From the NCBI RefSeq assembly GCF_030499515.1, contig NZ_JASTWJ010000001.1:310001-374000 (forward strand): a stretch of DNA of 64,000 nt, written 5' to 3'. Each line of letters starts with the position of its first letter. Position 1 is the first letter of the stretch. This document shows, in pieces, positions 59,710 to 64,000 of this stretch. Below the pieces are notes generated by a model. The model ran no database searches. It saw nothing but the letters and a program-made list of their open reading frames with translations, and was not told the DNA's origin. The DNA is from Streptomyces sp. DT2A-34 (GTDB lineage: Bacteria > Actinomycetota > Actinomycetes > Streptomycetales > Streptomycetaceae). The translations under genes and the position numbers were made by a program.

Positions 59710-60990
59710 TTACCAGGTCACGGGGAGTGCCAGCATCCCCTGGATCGTGTCGCCGGGTTTGAACGGGATTTCCCCCGCGGGGACGGCCAGGCGCAGGGTC
59801 GGCAGCCGGTCGAAGAGGGTGCGCAGGGCTGTCTCCATCTCGGCACGGGCCAGGTTCTGGCCGAGGCACTGGTGGATGCCGAAGCCGAAAGCGACGTGAT
59901 GGCGGGTGGGGCGGCGCCAGTCCAGGGCGTCGGGGTCGGGGTAGACGGCCTCGTCGCGGTTGATGACCGAGGTCGAGAAGACGACGCCGTCGCCCGCCCG
60001 GATCGTCCCGCCGTCCGTCTCGATGTCCTCGACGGCGACCCGCAGCATGCCGTCGGCGATCGACAGCATCCGCATGAGTTCCTCGACCGCGTCGGGCAGC
60101 AGCGCCGGGTCGGCCCGCAACTCGGCCAGGCGGTCGGGGTGTTGGAGGAGGGTGTAGGTGCCGAGGGAGATCATGTTGGCGGTCGTCTCGTGGCCGGCGA
60201 CCAGCAGGATGGTCGCCAGGGCGACGAGCTCTTCGTGGTCCAGCTCGCCGTCGCGCAGCTGCTGGTGGACGAGTTCGTCCAGGACGCCGTCGCCGGGCTC
60301 CGGCTGTTTCTGTTTCCGGTCGATCAACTCGGCGAAGTACGCCTCCATCCGGTCGCGGGCGTCCATGGTGTCGGCGGCCGTGGGCCCGCGCAGCAGGCGC
60401 CGGGACTGCTCCTCGAAGAAGTCGTGGTCGGCGTAGGGGACACCCAGCAGGGCGCAGATGACCATCGACGGGACGGGCAGGGCGAAGGCGCTCACCAGCT
60501 CGGCGGGGGCTCCCTGGGCGATCATCGCGTCGAGCCGTTCGTCCACGATCCGCTGGATCTCCGGGCGCAGCTCGGCGGCGCGCCTCAGCGTGAAGCTGGG
60601 GACCATCATCCGCCGTTGGACCCGGTGTTCGGGGTCGTCGACGCCCAGCAGCGCGGTCTTCCGGTTGCGGACCGCCGCGAACCGGGCGTTGGGCGCGGGG
60701 AAGCCGGGCCGGGTGCGGTCGGAGGACAGCCGCGGGTCGGCCAGCAGGGTGCGGGCGAGGGCATGGCCGGTGACCAGCCAGACCGGGCGGCCGTCGTAGA
60801 GGGTGATGCGGGCCAGCGGGCGGGCGTCGCGCAGGGGGTCGTATGCCGTGGGTGGGTGGTACGGACAGGTGCGGTTCTGGGGGAAGGCGACGGTGTGCGA
60901 TTCCGTCATGTCCGTCATGTTCGCGGCATCCGTCATGTCAGTCACATCCGTCACGTCAGTCGCATCCGTCATGTTCGTCGTGTCCGTCAT
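59710..60990 (-). CDS. Cytochrome P450, CYP105-like
   Basis: 426 aa. Oxygen-binding AGHETT, EELMR (ExxR), heme loop FGFGIHQCLGQNLARAE. FPQNRTCPYHPPTAYDPL resembles CYP105D/P450soy, and the ferredoxin neighbour matches soyC-soyB. The N-terminus consists of Met-Thr-Asp/Val-Thr-Asp repeats (~1-30) from a short DNA tandem repeat (60905-60990). ATG at 60990 has GAGG 7 bp upstream; 61032 would add 14 residues. A 23-bp palindrome lies 40 bp upstream. Confidence 0.92.
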   Translation of the reverse strand: MTDTTNMTDATDVTDVTDMTDAANMTDMTESHTVAFPQNRTCPYHPPTAYDPLRDARPLARITLYDGRPVWLVTGHALARTLLADPRLSSDRTRPGFPAPNARFAAVRNRKTALLGVDDPEHRVQRRMMVPSFTLRRAAELRPEIQRIVDERLDAMIAQGAPAELVSAFALPVPSMVICALLGVPYADHDFFEEQSRRLLRGPTAADTMDARDRMEAYFAELIDRKQKQPEPGDGVLDELVHQQLRDGELDHEELVALATILLVAGHETTANMISLGTYTLLQHPDRLAELRADPALLPDAVEELMRMLSIADGMLRVAVEDIETDGGTIRAGDGVVFSTSVINRDEAVYPDPDALDWRRPTRHHVAFGFGIHQCLGQNLARAEMETALRTLFDRLPTLRLAVPAGEIPFKPGDTIQGMLALPVTW

Positions 60991-61030
60991 GGAAGACCTC
61001 GCAGACGAAGAGTGCGTCGTGCCGATCTTC

Positions 61031-61053
61031 ATTAGATGCCCGGGGCATCTAAT
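61031..61053. promoter_or_regulatory. Palindromic operator upstream of the P450
   Basis: Arms ATTAGATGCC and GGCATCTAAT (10 bp, perfect) separated by CGG, 40 bp before the P450 start. Typical of a dimeric repressor site; no regulator gene is adjacent. Confidence 0.7.
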
Positions 61054-61275
61054 GGGGCGACCTGAAGTTCGGCCAGATCAGGCGTACGGGCAATCTGGCC
61101 GGAGATGGTCGTACAGAGCTTCGGTCGTGGAGAGGTCGGTCCGGTCCTCCGGCTGAATTCGCTTGTGGGCAGGCATCCGCCACCCGCAGAATCAGGCCAT
61201 GTCTACGACCACCGCCTTTCCGCCGCTGACCGTCGCCGTCCGTCCGGTGCGGTTCCAGCAGCAGCCCGGCCGTCC

Positions 61276-61929
61276 ATGGAGGCCCACGCTTCCCACGTCG
61301 TGACCGGGGCGCTCGTCGCGGGGCTGATCGCGGGCTACGGCATCGCCGTCCCGGTCGGCGCGGTCGCGACCTACCTCGTCTCCCTCACCGCCCGTACGTC
61401 CCTGCGGACCGGGGTCTGCGCCGCGCTCGGCGTCGCGACCGCCGACGGGCTCTACGCCCTCGTGGCGACCCTCGGCGGCTCCGCGCTGGCCGCCGCGCTG
61501 CGTCCGGTACTGGTGCCGCTGCGCTGGGCCTCCGCCCTGCTCCTCGCGATCCTCGCGGTACGGGGCGCCGTCATCGCCGTACGACAGCACCGCGACCGGC
61601 GGCTCGCCAGCGCCGGCCGCTCCACGCCCGCTCCTCCGAGCCCGGCCCGCGCCTACCTGGCGCTGCTCGGCATCACCCTGCTCAACCCGACCACGGTGAT
61701 CTACTTCGCGGCTCTCGTGCTCGGTACCCGCGCCGTGGCTGCCGTACGGCCCCTGGAACAGGGCGTGTTCGTGCTGGCCGCGTTCGGCGCGTCGGCGAGT
61801 TGGCAGTTGCTGCTCGCCGGGGGTGGGGCGCTGCTGGGGCGGGTGTTGACGGGGCGGCGGGGGCGTCTGGTGACGGCGCTGGTGTCGAGCGGCGTGATCC
61901 TGGCGCTGGCCGTGCGGATGCCGGTGTAG
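61276..61929 (+). CDS. LysE-family exporter
   Basis: 217 aa with about six membrane helices. [21 protein letters not shown] and [20 protein letters not shown] follow the LysE pattern (first-helix G-x-x-x-P, central NP). Exports amino acids or related amines. The ATG at 61276 begins the hydrophobic protein; the frame extending upstream to 61105 is not part of the fold. Confidence 0.82.
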   Translation: MEAHASHVVTGALVAGLIAGYGIAVPVGAVATYLVSLTARTSLRTGVCAALGVATADGLYALVATLGGSALAAALRPVLVPLRWASALLLAILAVRGAVIAVRQHRDRRLASAGRSTPAPPSPARAYLALLGITLLNPTTVIYFAALVLGTRAVAAVRPLEQGVFVLAAFGASASWQLLLAGGGALLGRVLTGRRGRLVTALVSSGVILALAVRMPV

Positions 61930-62011
61930 TCGCGGCAGGATGAATCACGCGTGGGCCGTTGTTGAAGAGGGACGTAAGTCAGTACCAGCACACGACGATG
62001 GGACCGAGGCC

Positions 62012-62461
62012 ATGCCTCTTGACGGTGAGTACGAGCCGAGCCCGACCAAGTGGGTGCGCGACCAGGTGGAGTTGTACGAGAGCTCCGGCGGCACCCAGGG
62101 CACGACCCTCATGAACACGGGGATGCCGGTGATCCTGCTCACGACCCGGGGTGTCAAGAGCGGCAAGATCCGCAAGACGCCGCTGATGCGCGTCGAGCAC
62201 GAGGGGCGTTATGCCGCGGTGGCCTCGCAGGGCGGGGCGCCCGAACACCCGGTCTGGTACCACAACATCAAGGCCGAACCCCATGTGGAGCTCCAGGACG
62301 GGCCGGTGAAGCGGGACATGCGGGCCCGCGAGGTCACCGGCGCGGAGAAGGCCGAGTGGTGGGAGCGCGCGGTCGCGGCGTATCCGCCGTACGCCGAGTA
62401 CCAGGAGAAGACGGAACGGCTGATCCCGGTCTTCGTGTTGGAGCCGGTCGACGGGGAGTGA
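62012..62461 (+). CDS. Deazaflavin (F420)-dependent nitroreductase-family oxidoreductase
   Basis: 149 aa: [22 protein letters not shown], then [21 protein letters not shown] and [16 protein letters not shown] form the Ddn/FDOR-A split beta-barrel pattern that binds F420. Substrate unknown. ATG at 62012 after GAGG. Confidence 0.88.
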   Translation: MPLDGEYEPSPTKWVRDQVELYESSGGTQGTTLMNTGMPVILLTTRGVKSGKIRKTPLMRVEHEGRYAAVASQGGAPEHPVWYHNIKAEPHVELQDGPVKRDMRAREVTGAEKAEWWERAVAAYPPYAEYQEKTERLIPVFVLEPVDGE

Positions 62462-63678
62462 CGGGGCGGCTGGGGCTTCGGGGGACTTGGGCTTGCGGGG
62501 GGGGGATTGGCTCGGGCTTCTGCGGGGGCATCGGCTCGGGATTCCGCGGGATTCCGCTGGGGGTTCGACTGAGGCTTCGGCTCGGACATCCGCTGAGACG
62601 GCTCGGCTTCCGCGGGGGCATCGGTTCGGCTTCCGCTCGCACTTCGGCTGAAGCAGCGACTCAGCTTCCGCGGGGGCATCGGTTCGGCAGCCACTCAAGC
62701 TTCGGCTGAGCCCTCCGCTCGCGATTCGGGCCGTCGACTCACCCGGCGAGCTGGAGGGCATCGACGACGACCTCGCGGAGCTGCGGATCCTGCTCAAACT
62801 TCAACTCGGCTTCCACTCAGACATCCGCTGAGGCTTCCGCTCAGGCGTCGACTCGGCAGCCACTCAAGCTTCGGCTGAGGCTTCCGCTCGGCCATGCGCT
62901 GGGCCATGCGCTGGGCCTCGACTCGGGCTTCCGCCCGCGCTTCGGCTGAAGCAGCGACTCAGCTTCCGCTCGGGCACCCACTGAGGCCTCGACTCAGCTT
63001 CCGCTCAGACATCCGCTGAGGCTTCCGCTCAGGCGTCGACTCGGCAGCCACTCAAGCTTCGGCTGAGGCTTCCGCTCGGCCATGCGCTGGGCCATGCGCT
63101 GGGCCTCGACTCGGGCTTCCGCCCGCGCTTCGGCTGAAGCAGCGACTCAGCTTCCGCTCGGGCACCCACTGAGGCCTCGACTCAGCTTCCGCTCAGACAT
63201 CCGCTGAGGCTTCCGCTCAGGCATCGACTCGGCAGCCACTCAAGCTTCGGCTGAGGCTTCCGCTCGGCCATGCGCTGCGCCGTCGATTCTGGCTTCCGCT
63301 CGCGCTTCGGCTGAAGCAGCGACTCAGCTTCGGCTCTGGCATCCGCTGAGGCTTCGACTCGGCTTCCGCTCAGGCATCCACTGATGCTTCCGCTCAGGCA
63401 TCCGCTCAGGCATCCACTGATGCTTCCGCTCAGGCATCGGCTCGGCAGCCGCTCAGACTTCCGCTCGGCCATGCGCTGGGCCATGCGCTGGGCCTCGACT
63501 CGGGCTTCCGCCCGCGCTTCGGCTGAGGCTTCGACTCGGCTTCCGCTCGGGCACCCACTGAGGCCTCGACTCAGCTTCCGCTCGGGCTTCGGCTGAGGCT
63601 TCGGTTGGGGCTGATTGGCCTCCGGGAATTTTTTCGCGCCCAGGACGCATGAACCCATGTTCGCCGGGCACACGTGCG
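62462..63678. repeat. Minisatellite-like repeat region, no gene
   Basis: About 1.2 kb made of degenerate 11-12-bp units such as TTCCGCTCAGGC, TTCGGCTGAGGC, ATGCGCTGGGCC and TCGACTCGGC. ORFs on either strand are repeat artefacts, because 11-, 12- and 14-bp units change frame repeatedly. Flanked by the F420 oxidoreductase and the cation transporter. Confidence 0.85.
62821..63266. repeat. 188-bp higher-order tandem repeat
   Basis: Unit 1 (62821-63008) and unit 2 (63009-63196) are identical over all 188 bases as read; unit 3 begins at 63197 and diverges after ~75 bp. Each unit starts ACATCCGCTGAGG and contains about 16 of the short degenerate units. 188 is not a multiple of three, against a coding role. 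Confidence 0.9.
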
Positions 63679-64000
63679 TCAGGCCCCGCCGCGTTCCCCC
63701 GTCGCGGCGGGGCTTCCCTGTGCCTCGTGTGCGGAGCGTTCGGTCACGTCGAGGAAGATCTGGTCGGCCTCGGCGACGGTGTGGGCGATGGAGCGCTTGA
63801 TGCGGACGGCGACCTCCTCGACCCGTTCGCTGTCGAGGCCGGGCATCAGATCGACGCGGGCCGCCACCAGGGCCGTTTCCAGGCCCGTCTGCATCGTGAA
63901 CAGCGCCTCCACGCTGTCGATCTCGGGCTGCGCCTCCAGCAGTGCGCGGATCCTGGCGTCGGCCTCGGGGGCTGCGGCCTGCCCGATCAGCTGGTCGCGG
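63679..64000 (-). CDS. Cation diffusion facilitator transporter, C-terminal part
   Basis: The frame is open to the right edge. Visible: RDQLIGQAAAPEADARIRAL, SVEALFTMQTGLETALVAAR and TVAEADQIFLDVTE, the cytoplasmic C-terminal domain of CDF metal transporters. The membrane part lies outside the window. Stop at 63679. Confidence 0.85.
   Translation of the reverse strand, partial: RDQLIGQAAAPEADARIRALLEAQPEIDSVEALFTMQTGLETALVAARVDLMPGLDSERVEEVAVRIKRSIAHTVAEADQIFLDVTERSAHEAQGSPAATGERGGA

Noticed and set aside
62821..63266. CRISPR-like array
   Set aside because: Repeats are contiguous and degenerate with no unique spacers, and no cas genes are present.
63182..63673. A 163-codon minus-strand ORF in the repeat region, rich in CLSGS and AEARAEAR
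   Set aside because: Composed wholly of repeat words, with the 188-bp period breaking frame; no plausible ribosome binding site.

Overview
The window is high-GC DNA with GTG and TTG starts, tight ATGA/GTGA gene overlaps and rare TTA codons. Its gene content (SapB/ram cluster, subtilisin inhibitor, CebR box, P450/ferredoxin pair, SpoIIE-type phosphatases) points firmly to a Streptomyces chromosome. I see no tRNA, rRNA, CRISPR array or phage.

Layout. 1-954: N-terminal part of a GAF/PAS sensor running off the left edge. 1142-8215: complete ram/amf cluster for the SapB-type lanthipeptide (ramC synthetase, ramS precursor with two S-x2-S-x3-C motifs, ABC half-transporters ramA and ramB, convergent regulator ramR). 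8589-12868: a SpoIIE-type phosphatase, a secreted trypsin-like protease with an acidic repeat tail, and a hotdog thioesterase. 13345-19547: a double-glycine peptide with a dedicated export machine (HlyD adaptor, C39-peptidase ABC transporter, second NHLP-type ABC transporter) and no modifying enzyme nearby. 19774-28708: secreted tripeptidyl aminopeptidase, ArsR/SRPBCC pair, exopolyphosphatase, haem-oxygenase-fold iron enzyme, methyltransferase/CDGSH pair, amidinotransferase, STAS protein and a subtilisin inhibitor with lysine at the reactive site. 28903-33555: NCS1 permease behind a structured leader, a frameshifted hydrolase, an FMN-dependent hydroxyacid oxidase and a D-2-hydroxyacid dehydrogenase.

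33690-41242 is a decaying stretch: a membrane sigma/ricin fusion protein, a Fic-like toxin/antitoxin pair, a broken SigJ-type sigma gene split from a broken qcrB-like gene by an IS110-family element, and a frameshifted caspase with an effector-associated domain. 41277-46852: two secreted glycoside hydrolases (GH9 under a perfect CebR box, and GH2). 46996-52886: an internally deleted PAS/GAF/phosphatase gene, a lipoprotein, a membrane permease, and a second sigma/ricin fusion paralogous to the first. 53233-62461: AraC/PhyH pair, aldo-keto reductase, flavoprotein, TetR with two palindromic operators, azoreductase, ECF sigma factor, CYP105-like P450 with 3Fe-4S ferredoxin, LysE exporter and an F420-type oxidoreductase. 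62462-63678: gene-free minisatellite-like DNA with a 188-bp higher-order repeat. The last 322 bases are the C-terminus of a cation diffusion facilitator.

How it fits together: much of the first half concerns surface and extracellular biology (SapB, the double-glycine peptide, secreted protease, peptidase and protease inhibitor). TTA codons in ramR, the tripeptidyl aminopeptidase, the exopolyphosphatase and the GH2 enzyme suggest bldA-dependent developmental timing. Several genes between 31 and 41 kb carry single-base losses at C/G runs; these may be real decay or sequencing error.
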